Below are positions 7,789-15,553 of a stretch of DNA of 21,145 bases, one piece after another. The translations under genes and the position numbers were made by a program. Origin of the DNA: CAYSNP01 sp964432485 (GTDB lineage Bacteria > Bacillota > Clostridia > Christensenellales > DTU072); the NCBI GenBank assembly GCA_964432485.1, contig CAYSNP010000033.1, positions 1-21,145 of the forward strand, read 5' to 3'. Under the pieces are notes generated by a model. The model made no database searches. It had not been told where the DNA came from and was given only the letters and a program-made list of their open reading frames with translations. How positions within the stretch are numbered: position 1 is the stretch's first letter; each line of letters begins with the position of its first letter.

Positions 7789-8004
7789 TTAATAATCTTT
7801 TAATCCAAATAAATAATCTAATGAAACATCATACAATTTGCTTATTTCTATAAGCTGAGAATAGTTAAGTTCAAAAATACCATTTTCAAAACGGCTATAT
7901 TGTTGTTGAGTCATAATTAGCTTTTTTGCAACTTCTGCTTGAGTATACCCCGCCAGCTTGCGACTTTCTTTTATCCGCTTGCCTATTTCTTTCTTGATGT
8001 CCAT
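7789..8004 (-). CDS. XRE-family transcriptional repressor
   Basis: A 71-residue protein that is a single Cro/C1-type helix-turn-helix domain. IGKRIKESRKLAGYTQAEVAKKL leads into TQQQYSRFENG, the recognition helix and following turn, then LIEISKLYDVSLDYLFGL, the typical end of the fold. It presumably binds DNA as a dimer. The target is likely the cluster of ATGTAT/ATACAT half-sites immediately upstream (8024-8065), which overlaps the divergent promoter, so it would repress the SHOCT gene and itself. No Shine-Dalgarno precedes the ATG. A TAATAT box at 8020-8025 (minus strand) would give an almost leaderless message. The pair looks like an accessory module inserted after the ribosomal operon. Confidence 0.88.
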   Translation of the reverse strand: MDIKKEIGKRIKESRKLAGYTQAEVAKKLIMTQQQYSRFENGIFELNYSQLIEISKLYDVSLDYLFGLKDY

Positions 8005-8023
8005 ATTATTATAATTACCATAT

Positions 8024-8068
8024 TACATCAGTTTATGTATTGACATACATTACAAAGAGATGTATAAT
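8024..8068 (+). promoter_or_regulatory. Consensus promoter embedded in XRE-type operator half-sites
   Basis: TTGACA at 8040-8045, exactly 17 bases, then TATAAT at 8063-8068: a perfect housekeeping promoter. Half-sites overlap it: TACAT at 8024-8028, ATGTAT at 8035-8040, ATACAT at 8045-8050 and ATGTAT at 8060-8065. The middle pair forms a perfect inverted repeat with a TGAC centre over the -35, and the last two form another with nine bases between. Occupancy by the neighbouring XRE protein would block both directions. Confidence 0.75.
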
Positions 8069-8100
8069 GGAAACATTATTAAATTAAGGAGAGGCAAATT

Positions 8101-8118
8101 ATGAAGAAAAAATCTTAA
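8101..8118 (+). CDS. Five-codon mini-ORF (MKKKS) with strong ribosome-binding site
   Basis: Immediately downstream of the consensus promoter, AAGGAGAGG sits at ideal distance from ATG AAG AAA AAA TCT TAA. It could be a leader peptide, a translational enhancer for the gene downstream, or the broken start of a lost gene. The following 70 bases are AT-rich and contain a small perfect inverted repeat, TATAGT-AAAA-ACTATA, at 8126-8141. Confidence 0.3.
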   Translation: MKKKS

Positions 8119-8187
8119 CTTCATATATAGTAAAAACTATAATAAATAGCAAATAAAATATTAATCTTTATTTTGTGGGGGTTTTCA

Positions 8188-9092
8188 ATGACAAATCGAA
8201 AAAACATATTAGCAAACTTATCAGAATATGAAAAAAAAGACTGAAAAAATACAAATCTTTGATAATAGGCTTCTTTCTAATATTTATAATAGGTCTTATA
8301 ACACTAATTATTGGCTTAGAAACAGATAGAGGAGGATTATTCGAATTTGGAATTGTTTTATTGATTCTTTCAATGGCTCTTATTTTTGGTCTTCTCATAT
8401 GGATTCTTATTCGAGCATATCAAGAAAATATTAAACAAGAAAAAGAGAATACTAGCCTATACGATAAATATTTAATTGAGAATAATTTTTTTGTGGATAG
8501 AAAGATTCTAATATTAGATACTTCAAAGTTTCTCTCTAATTCACCAAATTCTGGATTTTACATTGATAAAGCTAAACAAATGTGGACTTATAGAAAAAAC
8601 AATGCCATTATTTCAGATTTTCATTCTTTCAAAGATATTTTAAGTTTCGAACTATATGAAGATGGAGAAAGCATAATAAGCGGTACGGCAGGCACAGCGT
8701 TAGCAGGTGGCTTGCTTTTTGGTCTAGGTGGGGCAATAGTAGGAGGAGCAGCAAGTAGAACTAGCTCTAACACTTGTACAAATATGAATATCCATATAAA
8801 GTTAAACATTTTTGAAAAGCCTCAGGAAGTAATCTCTTTAATTACCACAACAATCTTAAAGAATACGCCAACATATAGAGAGCAATTAGCAATAGCAAAA
8901 GAAATATGTGCAAGTTTAGAATATATTATGAATGATTGCAAAATAGCCGAGACAAAAAAAGGGTTATCTGTTTCAAAAAATGAAACAAGCGATTACGTTG
9001 AAGAAATCAAAAAATACAAACAACTTTTAGAAGCAAATATTATTACGCAAGAAGAATTTAACGAAAAGAAAAAAGAGCTGTTAAACTTATAA
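8188..9092 (+). CDS. SHOCT-domain membrane protein requiring a -1 frameshift on an A8 run
   Basis: Translation from the ATG at 8188 gives MTNRKNILANLSEYEKK and then stops at 8242. Shifting -1 on the eight adenines at 8231-8238 continues RLKKYKS into a long open frame, giving about 301 residues. The long frame alone has no ATG or ribosome-binding site before its first membrane helix, which supports the joined form. Features: a basic amphipathic start, two transmembrane helices (roughly residues 25-43 and 53-76), a soluble region with WTYRKNNAIISDF, a glycine-rich hydrophobic stretch (GGLLFGLGGAIVGG), and a C-terminal SHOCT motif (KYKQLLEANIITQEEFNEKKKELL). SHOCT tails are oligomerisation or targeting modules; the function here is unknown. 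It is controlled by the operator-bearing promoter. A homopolymer sequencing error or a real pseudogene are alternatives. Confidence 0.6.
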
Positions 9093-9235
9093 TTGATTCA
9101 GTTATTAAAAAATAAGTTCTATATTCTTCTAATAATTCACTAAAGCTTAATCAATTGGGATTTTTGATGGGTGAAATAATTAATTTTTATGTAGTTTGTC
9201 TGTCTACTAGAGGCATTATATTTGGAATATTAAGT
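9093..9235. other. Intergenic segment without recognised features
   Basis: This AT-rich DNA lies between the SHOCT gene and the repeat block. I see no convincing terminator or promoter. A 23-codon frame starting at 9167 lacks a good ribosome-binding site. Confidence 0.5.
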
Positions 9236-9466
9236 TAAGCAGTGCTGGCGTGGGACTGGATTGCTTTGTCATTTCATTCCGCGCAATGACAAATTAAAAA
9301 TCATTGCGTGCGTGAGCGCGGGCAATCCAGCATCCGGAGGGTTGCTCCTTGCCTTACAGTCCACCTTAACTTTTTGCCAAAGGCAAAAAATATCATTATG
9401 AGCCCGCTCATAATATCATTTGCAACGCAAATATCATTTTGCAATCTTGTTGCAAAATATCATTGT
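9236..9466. repeat. Dispersed repeat unit A with hairpin chain
   Basis: The unit begins TTAAGCAGTGCTGGCG and has an outer pair, CTGGATTGCTTTG (from 9256) against GGCAATCCAG (ending about 9339). It continues with GGAGGGTTGCTCCTTGCC, then four hairpins: TTTTTGCC/GGCAAAAA (9371-9389), ATTATGAGC/GCTCATAAT (9395-9414), ATTTGC/GCAAAT (9418-9432) and ATTTTGCAA/TTGCAAAAT (9436-9458). The hairpins are separated by the linker ATATCATT. There is no coding potential; frames crossing it are by-products. Confidence 0.85.
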
Positions 9467-9736
9467 TAAGCTGTGCTAGCGTAGAACTGGATTGCTTTGT
9501 CGCTACGCTCCGCGCAATGACAGTTTTATAGGCTTTTTCTGTAAATAATTTAGCGAAGCGCTTTGATAGTCTTTGCGAGCGACAGCGAAGCAATCCAGAC
9601 TCCAGAGGGTTGCTCCTTGCCTTACAATCCCACCTTAACTTTTTGCCATAGGCAAAAAATCTCACTATGAGCCCCGCTCATAATATCATTTGCAACGCAA
9701 ATATCATTTTGCAATCTTGTTGCAAAATATCATTAT
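9467..9736. repeat. Dispersed repeat unit B with hairpin chain
   Basis: A near-copy of unit A, about 40 bases longer in the middle. The inverted pair CTGGATTGCTTTGTCGC (from 9489) and GCGACAGCGAAGCAATCCAG (ending about 9598) is extended relative to unit A. The hairpin chain repeats: TTTTTGCC/GGCAAAAA at 9640-9658, TATGAGC/GCTCATA at 9666-9682, and then the same TTTGC and TTTTGCAA hairpins with ATATCATT linkers up to about 9736. The last 55 bases are almost identical to unit A. Confidence 0.85.
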
Positions 9737-9905
9737 TAAGCTGTGCTAGCGTAAGCTCTGGATTGCTTTATTGTGCCCCACCCTCGCCCTTGCTTACGCA
9801 ATGGGCTCACGAGCTCCCACTACTGACTTGCCACTGGCAAGTCAGCTTAACGCGTCGCTCCCGCAAAGACGGTATTATTATGACTGGATTGCTCCTTGTC
9901 ATGCA
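9737..9905. repeat. Divergent repeat unit C reaching the DUF3810 gene end
   Basis: It starts TTAAGCTGTGCTAGCGTA like unit B and keeps GGATTGCTTT, but the middle is replaced. It holds a perfect 9-base hairpin, TGACTTGCC (9824-9832) with GGCAAGTCA (9836-9844). It ends GGATTGCTCCTTGTCATGCAG, matching the GGTTGCTCCTTGCCTTACAG end motif of units A and B. The stop codon of the minus-strand DUF3810 gene (9899-9901) lies inside this end motif. Confidence 0.7.
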
Positions 9906-11080
9906 GTTTTATCTAAATATATTTGATAAATTAGCGTTTGAGTGGGGGTTAGGCGGTATTGAGGGATAATTACTTCACCTTGCTCTATAGGGGTCAACTG
10001 TTCTGCTCTGCCTTGGCTATAGCTGTCTACCCCTTGTTTCATACCTGATAGCTTTAGATAAAAATCGTTCAAATCTGTGGCAAACTTGTTAACCTTTGTG
10101 GCAAAATCGCCTAATGCTTTTTCAAGCTTGCTTATCTCGTCAGGGCGAAAATATTCCTCTTTTATTATTGGGTCTAGCCGCTTATAATATTCGTTCACAG
10201 CATCCTCTTCGGATTGGGAGACCCTTACACTATTTAAAATACTGCCAAAAAACAAATGCATATATCCAGAATACCTTATAAAGTCATACTCTGATGTTAG
10301 GGTAATGTAATATGCTACTAGGTTTGCCTCATCCTCTCGCATTACGCCTTTGGAGTGGGCAAGCTCATGCGCAATAGTACAAGGAATATAGCAATCTTTT
10401 CGGGCGGTAGAAATATTAGCTTCGCCAGTGGGAGAAAAGAAAATCCCGCCAAGTCCCATAACATCCAGCACTTCGCTAAGCCCTATATTTTTATAATAAG
10501 GTGTAAAACCCGAATAGTAGGAATTGTCCAGCCTTGCCATTTCTTTGACCATTATTTTAGCAAATTCCATTCTGCTATAAGGGCAAATTACATTGCCTTG
10601 CTTATTTCTGCGCAATGTGCGCCCAATTTCATTAAAGTCTGCTAAAAAGTATTCCGCTCCCTCCTTAATTATATCCGCATCTAACTTTGCATCCGCATAC
10701 TTTAGCGGAACAGGCTCTCGGTAATAATTGGGAGCGGCGGTAACTGCATAAATTGCCAGCAGAAAACTGGCTACCAGCATTAAGCTTGCTATGTAATTGC
10801 TTAATTTTTGCTTGCTTTTAGCGCTTCCGGATTTAATAATAAGCACTATTCCCCAAATAAGGACTGCCGCTAATACAAAGTACAAGATTTCGTAAAGCGA
10901 AAAAGGCAGCAAGGAAGTAAGGCCGCCTGCTAACGCTACCCAAGCTCTGCCCAATCCTCTGGCAAAAATATGCTCGGCAATAAACTCGTTCTTTTTAACT
11001 GCTGTTACAATCAGTAAAAGCAGTAAAAAACTTGCGCTAATTATTAGTTTTATTGTTATCTTTTTGTGTTTTAGTTTCAT
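9899..11080 (-). CDS. DUF3810-type membrane zinc metalloprotease
   Basis: A 393-residue membrane protein with a basic start, a hydrophobic helix at about 10-28, a second at 62-83 and a third at 96-115, followed by a large soluble domain. The catalytic signature is HELAH at residues 238-242, with E251 in MREDEANLVAY as probable third zinc ligand. This pattern and the Tyr-rich NSYYSGFTPYYKNIG region match my memory of DUF3810 proteins found across Bacteroidota and Bacillota. The substrate is unknown. It is the last gene of a four-gene minus-strand run, 27 bases after the dipeptidase gene. The C-terminal 80 residues are helical and charged. The final codons and stop fall in the adjoining dispersed repeat, so the natural C-terminus may have been altered. 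Confidence 0.82.
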   Translation of the reverse strand: MKLKHKKITIKLIISASFLLLLLIVTAVKKNEFIAEHIFARGLGRAWVALAGGLTSLLPFSLYEILYFVLAAVLIWGIVLIIKSGSAKSKQKLSNYIASLMLVASFLLAIYAVTAAPNYYREPVPLKYADAKLDADIIKEGAEYFLADFNEIGRTLRRNKQGNVICPYSRMEFAKIMVKEMARLDNSYYSGFTPYYKNIGLSEVLDVMGLGGIFFSPTGEANISTARKDCYIPCTIAHELAHSKGVMREDEANLVAYYITLTSEYDFIRYSGYMHLFFGSILNSVRVSQSEEDAVNEYYKRLDPIIKEEYFRPDEISKLEKALGDFATKVNKFATDLNDFYLKLSGMKQGVDSYSQGRAEQLTPIEQGEVIIPQYRLTPTQTLIYQIYLDKTA

Positions 11081-11107
11081 AAAAAAAACCTGTTTCTTTT
11101 TTATTTA

Positions 11108-12406
11108 TTAAAAGCAAAGATTCTTAATAGCGGCATAGTAAATCCTGGTAAGCAGTCTAAAGTGCTCTATATCTATATGTTCGTCCGCTTGGTGTATAGT
11201 GTCCGCCACTCCAGGCAAGCCCGGCCCAAAGGCTACTCCTAAAGGCAACACCCTTGCGTAAGTTCCGCCCCCTATGGAAATAGGTTGCGCATTGCTGCCC
11301 GTTACATCATTATACGCTTTAAGCAGCCCAATTACAAGAGGGTTGTCCTTAGGCACAAATAAAGGAAGGTGATAAAAACCTTGCTCCACCTCTCCTTGTA
11401 CAACTTGTTTAAGCTGTTTTGTAATATCGTCTTTGTTGTAGCTTATAGGATGCCTAGTATCAAGAGAGAGATTCAGTACCCCCTCATAAAGAAAGGCTTT
11501 CCCCAAATTAAGCGTTAGTGCACCGCTTTCTATATCAGATAACTGCAAGCCTAAGCCCGAACCGTCATATTTACAAAACTGCTCGTATAGGATACCAATA
11601 TCCTTATAATAGTTACCCAAAACCTTAAATAACTTAACAATAGCATTGTCGCCTAATTCCGGATGTGCGCCATGCGCGCTCTTGCCTTTGGCAATAATTG
11701 TAGTCTTTTCGCCCTCTTGTTCTACTGCCATATCAGCTTGTTCTGCTTGCGCTATCAGCTCTTTTGCCGCTCCTCTAATTTTTACAATGGCGTAATCGGG
11801 CACCATATTAGCTCTATGCCCACCCGCAAAATCTATAATATCGTCAGGAGTCTTAATTTTAATATCATGATAAACAATGCCTTTTTCTGCATTGATAACA
11901 GGGAAATCCGCATCAGGGCTAAATCCCACAGCAGGCATTTCTTCTTCCTCTTTGTATTTATCCATACAAAGCCAGCCGCTTTCCTCATCGCAACCCAATA
12001 TTATTCTTATGCGCGCTTTGGGAGTCAGTCCTTCTTCTAATAGCTTATTTAGCGCATAGAGCACAGCTATAACAGGCCCTTTGTCATCCAGCGCGCCTCT
12101 GCCATAAATTGCGCCATTATGCACTTCGCCCCCATAAGGCGGATATGACCAACCAGAGCCTTCGGGCACAACGTCTAAATGAGCAAGAATGCCAAAAAGC
12201 TCGCCCTCGCCAACCTCGCCCCAAGCGTAATAGCCTTGCCCGTCCTTTACCCTAAGCCCAAGCCCGCGCATTAGCTCAATAGAGTACTCCAGCGCCTGCC
12301 TCACCCCCAGCCCAAATGGCGCTAAGGGAGCGGGTTCTTCTTCTACACTTTTTATTTGTAATAGTTTTTGAAGTGCGCAAACTGCATCTGCAAAATTAAA
12401 CTTCAT
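11108..12406 (-). CDS. pepV: M20 family dipeptidase (PepV/Sapep type)
   Basis: A 432-residue metal-dependent dipeptidase that hydrolyses dipeptides in the cytosol, close to the 460-470 residues usual for the family. Metal and catalytic residues are visible: H76 and D78 in LAHLDVVPEG, bridging D107 in GRGALDDKGP, catalytic E141 and metal-binding E142 in GCDEESGW, and D165 in SPDADFPV. The lid domain follows, and the C-terminal part carries GGGTYAR and DTIHQADEHI, whose histidine completes the site. The start is fixed by AGGAGGAGGG eight bases before the ATG. It sits 53 bases after alaS and 27 before the DUF3810 gene in the same operon, which suggests a peptide-turnover theme in the last two genes. 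Confidence 0.93.
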   Translation of the reverse strand: MKFNFADAVCALQKLLQIKSVEEEPAPLAPFGLGVRQALEYSIELMRGLGLRVKDGQGYYAWGEVGEGELFGILAHLDVVPEGSGWSYPPYGGEVHNGAIYGRGALDDKGPVIAVLYALNKLLEEGLTPKARIRIILGCDEESGWLCMDKYKEEEEMPAVGFSPDADFPVINAEKGIVYHDIKIKTPDDIIDFAGGHRANMVPDYAIVKIRGAAKELIAQAEQADMAVEQEGEKTTIIAKGKSAHGAHPELGDNAIVKLFKVLGNYYKDIGILYEQFCKYDGSGLGLQLSDIESGALTLNLGKAFLYEGVLNLSLDTRHPISYNKDDITKQLKQVVQGEVEQGFYHLPLFVPKDNPLVIGLLKAYNDVTGSNAQPISIGGGTYARVLPLGVAFGPGLPGVADTIHQADEHIDIEHFRLLTRIYYAAIKNLCF

Positions 12407-12459
12407 AATCCCTCCTCCTCGCTATAATTAATATGCCCCAATATTAGCTTTAGGTACAC

Positions 12460-14220
12460 TTATCGCAAAACGCCCCTTATCCTGCGTACTCCGCTACTGC
12501 TGGACTGCTCTTTAATTATGGCAAAAGTGCCCAACTCCTTAGTATTGGCAACATGAGGGCCGCCGCATATCTCTTTACTAAAGTGGGCAATTGTATATAC
12601 ATTGACAATATCAGCATACCTGTCTGAAAAACTGCCTACCGCACCTTGCGCATTTGCCTGCTCCACACTCATTTGCTCACAAGAAATCTCAATCCCTTCG
12701 GCAATAGCTTTATTGACATATTGTTCTATTGCCGCAAGTTCCTCTTTAGTTAAAGGGCGGGGAAAATTAAAATCAAGGCGCAGCCTTTCCGCTGTGATAT
12801 TTGAGCCTTTTTGCTCAATGCTATTGTCGCCCAGCACTGTTTTTAGGGCGGCAAGCAGTAAATGCGTAGCGGTATGCAGTCTGGTTGTCATAACCGAATC
12901 GTCTTGCAGGCCGCCTTTGAACTTATGCTCTGCTCCCGCTTGAGATTTTAGCTGATGCGCTGCAAATGCATCCTTATACCCTTGAATATCTACCGTTATG
13001 CCCTTTTCCTTAGCCAGTTCTTGAGTGATTTCTATTGGAAAACCGTAGGTATCATACAGCCTAAAAGCTGTTTTGCCGCTTAGCGTACCGTCTTTTACAT
13101 AAAAAGCTACCTTATCAAATTCTTTAAGCCCTAAAGCCAGCGTTTTATTAAACCTTTCTATTTCATTTGCAAGCTCAAAATTTATCTTTTTACTGTTTTC
13201 TGCAAGTTCGGGATAAGCATCTGTATATATCGATATATATATGTTGGCTATCTCGCCCAGTATGTTAAAATCTGTATTTAACGCTCTGCAAAATCGCACC
13301 GCGCGCCTAATTAGCCGCCTTAGCACATAGCCTTGGTCTACATTGGAAGGAGTAACCCCCCTGGTATCGCCCAAAATAAAAACAGCAGTACGAATATGGT
13401 CTGCAATAATGCGCTTTTCTCTTGTAAAACCCGAAGCAATTTTATCTAAATAAGCAAAAACTTGTGCAAATATATCTATATCGTATACGCTTTTTGCCCT
13501 ATTAAGTACGGATACAGTACGCTCCAGTCCCATACCCGTATCTACATTTTTTTGTTTAAGCGGAACAAAAGTACCATCCTCCCGCTTTTCGTACTCCAAA
13601 AAAACATTATTCCAAATCTCCACATATTTGCCGCACTTGCAACCGGGATTGCAGTCCTTGCTACAAGCAGGGCTGCCCGTATCATAAAAAATCTCAGTAT
13701 CAGGCCCGCACGGGCCGGTAACGCCCGCAGGTCCCCACCAATTATCGCTTTTGGGCATATAAAATATTCTATCTGTGCTTATCCCCAACTCTTGCCAAAT
13801 CTTTGCGCTTTGTGTATCTCTAGGCGCATCTGCATCGCCTGCAAAAACCGTAACAGCAAGCAAGTCCTTATCTATTCCCAGCACCTTAGTTAAAAACTCG
13901 AAACTATATGCAACGCTGTCCTTTTTGAAGTAATCGCCCAATGACCAATTGCCTAACATTTCGAAAAAAGTGCAATGGGTGGCGTCGCCGACTTCCTCAA
14001 TATCTCCGGTCCGCACGCACTTTTGCACATTGGCAAGCCGCTTGCCTTTTGGGTGCGGCTGCCCCATAAGATATGGCACTAGCGGATGCATACCTGCTGT
14101 AGTGAAAAGCACCGTGGGGTCATTTTCCGGGATTAAGGATGCGCCGGGGATAATTGCGTGCCCTTTTTTTTCAAAGAATTGCAAATATTTTTCTCTAAGC
14201 TCTTGAGAAGTAATACTCAT
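12460..14220 (-). CDS. alaS: Short-form alanyl-tRNA synthetase
   Basis: A 586-residue class II enzyme that charges tRNA-Ala. Catalytic motifs: TTAGMHPLVPYL, the VQKCVRTGDIEEVG motif 2 region, the GPCGP loop at 169-173 and GMGLER motif 3 at 229-234. The editing domain retains zinc-binding H449 and H453 (HTATH) and C552/H556 (CGGPH). The protein stops directly after the editing domain with SSSSGVRRIRGVLR, so the usual C-terminal C-Ala/DHHA1 region of about 250-290 residues is absent. The following DNA encodes no remnant, so this is a natural short form rather than a frameshift. A cysteine knot, C186, C190, C194, C196, interrupts the catalytic domain. The ATG overlaps the apgM stop by one base (TAATG), so the pair is coupled. 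Confidence 0.93.
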   Translation of the reverse strand: MSITSQELREKYLQFFEKKGHAIIPGASLIPENDPTVLFTTAGMHPLVPYLMGQPHPKGKRLANVQKCVRTGDIEEVGDATHCTFFEMLGNWSLGDYFKKDSVAYSFEFLTKVLGIDKDLLAVTVFAGDADAPRDTQSAKIWQELGISTDRIFYMPKSDNWWGPAGVTGPCGPDTEIFYDTGSPACSKDCNPGCKCGKYVEIWNNVFLEYEKREDGTFVPLKQKNVDTGMGLERTVSVLNRAKSVYDIDIFAQVFAYLDKIASGFTREKRIIADHIRTAVFILGDTRGVTPSNVDQGYVLRRLIRRAVRFCRALNTDFNILGEIANIYISIYTDAYPELAENSKKINFELANEIERFNKTLALGLKEFDKVAFYVKDGTLSGKTAFRLYDTYGFPIEITQELAKEKGITVDIQGYKDAFAAHQLKSQAGAEHKFKGGLQDDSVMTTRLHTATHLLLAALKTVLGDNSIEQKGSNITAERLRLDFNFPRPLTKEELAAIEQYVNKAIAEGIEISCEQMSVEQANAQGAVGSFSDRYADIVNVYTIAHFSKEICGGPHVANTKELGTFAIIKEQSSSSGVRRIRGVLR

Positions 14221-15428
14221 TATGCCTTATTACCTTTTATCAGAAAATTCATAAGCTCCATACCTGATTGCATAAAAAGCCCCCTTTGGGCATCCTTTTC
14301 GTTAAATTGGATACCCAAATCCTGCTCTTTATTGCTTCTATAAATTACAAAAGGTACAGCGTCCTTGGTATGAGCCCCTAGCGAAAGGGGAGTAAAATGG
14401 TCAGCAGTAACACAAATTGTATAATCCTCTCTTGACTTTTTTAACCCTTGCCATACCAGTCCTGCAACCATATCTACCTTTTCTATAGCGGCGATTTTAC
14501 AACGCAAATCTTTTTGGTGTCCGCATTCGTCCGGTGCTTCCAGATGTAAATAAATAAAATCCAGACCTTGCGCTAATGCTTGCAGACATGCTTGCGCTTT
14601 ACCAACAAAATTAGTAGATAATGTGCCCGTTGCGCCCTCTACATCTATTGATTGCATTCCTGCTAGTTTTGCTATACCCTTTAGTAAGTCTACTGCGCTT
14701 ATTATGCCCCCTTGCAAGCAAAACTTTTCATAAAAGCTATCTAGGGTTGGTCTTTTCCCTTGTCCCCATAGCCAAATATGGGTAGCGGGAGCTTTACCTT
14801 GCCTTTTGCGCTCAAGGTTAATAGGATGAGCGGCTAAAACTTGTTCTGAATGTCTGATAAAGTCAATATACCTTTGTGCGCCCTTACCTTTGGGGAGATA
14901 ATCTTTTATAGGTTGTCCGGAAATATTATGCGGAGGAGTAAAAACAGTATTGCTTTCTCCGTTTACCACAAGGCAATGGCGATAGCTTATACCATTATAA
15001 AAACGAGCATCCTTTTGCCCTAGCTTACTGTCAATTGCTTTAATCAACTGTTCTGCTTCTAAGGTAGAAATTTCACCTGCGCTGTAGTCCAGCATACTCT
15101 TGTCAAAAAAATCTTCTTCTTTACTTAAAGTGACTAGGTTACACCGCATAGAAGTGTCCTCGTCCCCTAGCTCTATCCCCAAACTTATCGCTTCTATGGG
15201 ACTGCGCCCCGTATAGTAGCGGGCGGGGTCATATCCTAGCATTGACAAATTGGCAACATCGCTGCCCGGCTGCATCCCCTTAGGCACGCTTTGTGCCAGC
15301 CCTACTTCGCCCAGCTTGGCAAGGGCGGCAAAGTTGGGAACTTTTGCGGCTTCCAGCGGCGTTTTTCCGTTCAGTTCGGCAATGGGATAGTCGCCCATAC
15401 CGTCGCCTAAAATAACTACGTATTTCAT
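14220..15428 (-). CDS. apgM: 2,3-bisphosphoglycerate-independent phosphoglycerate mutase, archaeal type
   Basis: A 402-residue alkaline-phosphatase-superfamily enzyme interconverting 3- and 2-phosphoglycerate in glycolysis. The metal site starts with D9 in VVILGDGMGD. The catalytic serine is in PGSDVANLSMLGYDP (S56), followed by the family motif YYTGRSPIEA. A second set of metal ligands is seen in TADHFTPLSLGAHTKDAVPF near the C-terminus. It is about 100 residues shorter than GpmI enzymes and fits ApgM. AAAAGGATAAAAT precedes the ATG. It is the first gene of the apgM-alaS-pepV-DUF3810 operon, with a promoter at 15453-15481. ApgM and the ThrH/homoserine-kinase-like relatives share the fold; the motif string favours mutase. 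Confidence 0.92.
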   Translation of the reverse strand: MKYVVILGDGMGDYPIAELNGKTPLEAAKVPNFAALAKLGEVGLAQSVPKGMQPGSDVANLSMLGYDPARYYTGRSPIEAISLGIELGDEDTSMRCNLVTLSKEEDFFDKSMLDYSAGEISTLEAEQLIKAIDSKLGQKDARFYNGISYRHCLVVNGESNTVFTPPHNISGQPIKDYLPKGKGAQRYIDFIRHSEQVLAAHPINLERKRQGKAPATHIWLWGQGKRPTLDSFYEKFCLQGGIISAVDLLKGIAKLAGMQSIDVEGATGTLSTNFVGKAQACLQALAQGLDFIYLHLEAPDECGHQKDLRCKIAAIEKVDMVAGLVWQGLKKSREDYTICVTADHFTPLSLGAHTKDAVPFVIYRSNKEQDLGIQFNEKDAQRGLFMQSGMELMNFLIKGNKA

Positions 15429-15452
15429 ATTTTATCCTTTTTATCTTATTTA

Positions 15453-15481
15453 ATAATAGCAAAATATGCTGTTTTTTGCAA
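15453..15481 (-). promoter_or_regulatory. Promoter of the apgM-alaS-pepV operon
   Basis: On the minus strand, TTGCAA (15481-15476), a 17-base spacer and TATTAT (15458-15453). This gives a short leader of about 18-20 bases before the apgM ATG. Confidence 0.6.
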
Positions 15482-15553
15482 CTATAAAAAGGTACACAAG
15501 GAAAAAGCGTTTACAACCGCAACTTTTACATAATCTAAGCGTGGAGGGAGTTT

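Noticed and set aside
9167..9238. 23-codon ORF after the SHOCT gene
   Set aside because: Weak ribosome-binding site, no recognisable pattern, and it runs into the repeat unit.
9371..9736. Possible CRISPR array
   Set aside because: The constant part is only an 8-base linker, the variable parts are palindromes, and the spacing is irregular; no cas genes are nearby.
9408..9969. Open frames on both strands crossing the repeat block (9408-9665 minus and 9667-9969 plus)
   Set aside because: They consist of repeat sequence and have no ribosome-binding site. The plus frame also overlaps the 3' end of the DUF3810 gene antisense.
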